A stretch of 14,879 nt of DNA from Dysgonamonadaceae bacterium (GTDB taxonomy: Bacteria; Bacteroidota; Bacteroidia; Bacteroidales; Azobacteroidaceae). The position numbers were made by a program, and so were the translations under genes. A model generated the notes under the pieces. It had not been told where the DNA came from, made no database searches, and saw only the letters and a list, made by a program, of their open reading frames with translations. Shown here piece by piece: positions 14,775-14,879 of this stretch. Location of the stretch: the NCBI GenBank assembly GCA_031276105.1, contig JAISNS010000029.1, positions 1 to 14,879 on the forward strand. The letters are read 5' to 3'. Every line of letters starts with the position of its first letter. Position 1 is the stretch's first letter.

Positions 14775-14879
14775 TTAAGTCGCTGTATTTTTTAATTTGC
14801 GTATCAAACGTTTAGGCTCAGACCCTACCATCCTTTTAATAAGCAAATCGAAGATAGTATCCATGTTATTCCTCCGGTT
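14775..14879 (-). CDS. C-terminal end of a leftward gene, or a 29-aa small ORF
   Basis: A minus-strand frame enters from the right edge and stops at 14775. It reads NRRNN then MDTIFDLLIKRMVG and SEPKRLIRKLKNTAT. Either it is the last 34 residues of a longer protein, or translation begins at the ATG at 14864, giving a basic 29-aa peptide. A GGAGG (minus strand, 14871-14875) sits six bases before that ATG, an ideal Shine-Dalgarno sequence and the best in the window, which supports the small-ORF view. Shine-Dalgarno sequences are however little used in Bacteroidota. I do not recognise the family. Confidence 0.35.
   Translation of the reverse strand, partial: NRRNNMDTIFDLLIKRMVGSEPKRLIRKLKNTAT

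Overview
The window looks like ordinary chromosome from a Bacteroidales bacterium (phylum Bacteroidota). Protein features point there: a secreted GH29 alpha-L-fucosidase, a DUF4831-type exported protein, a phosphoglycerate kinase with a charged Lys/Glu insert, and a long (568 aa) acyl-CoA dehydrogenase with an EtfBA pair. Most starts have little or no Shine-Dalgarno sequence. Several genes instead have the Bacteroidota -7 promoter box TAnnTTTG upstream. Hand-counted 60-base lines give about 47-52% GC in the metabolic genes and 27-28% in one two-gene insert. I cannot name a genus with confidence.

Layout, left to right. Positions 1-473 hold no gene, but carry a leftward promoter and a 142-bp element bounded by perfect 21-bp inverted repeats. 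A leftward series follows: fucosidase (474-1787), a hairpin built of opposed heptamer arrays (1822-1889), pgk (1893-3158), serC (3183-4256), a terminator-like hairpin, then the flavin electron-transfer locus. In transcription order that locus is etfB (9591-8719), etfA (8714-7695), a 116-bp tandem palindrome array (7690-7575), a SatD-like gene (7546-6869), a DUF3307 membrane protein (6867-6139) and the acyl-CoA dehydrogenase (6110-4404). To its right, and also leftward, are nnr and a DUF4831 gene as an apparent two-gene operon. A 372-bp divergent promoter region separates nnr from a rightward Fe-type alcohol dehydrogenase (12786-13964). A convergent membrane/coiled-coil protein of unknown function (13970-14656) and the edge of another reading frame close the window.

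How the genes fit together. SerC and Pgk both act around 3-phosphoglycerate, linking glycolysis with serine synthesis. EtfB and EtfA carry electrons to or from an acyl-CoA dehydrogenase, and EtfB has the DGDTAQVG motif of the bifurcating-type families. Nnr repairs damaged NAD(P)H, and the alcohol dehydrogenase probably reduces aldehydes or alcohols with NAD(P)H.

The most unusual part is the AT-rich satD-DUF3307 pair inserted between etfA and its usual partner, together with four exact 29-bp units, each holding the perfect 20-bp palindrome TATCGGTAAATTTACCGATA. By my reading the SatD-like protein combines a cyclase-fold-like N-terminal domain with a C-terminal helix-turn-helix. That makes it the natural candidate to bind the array and to signal with the membrane protein. 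This is inference from sequence alone.
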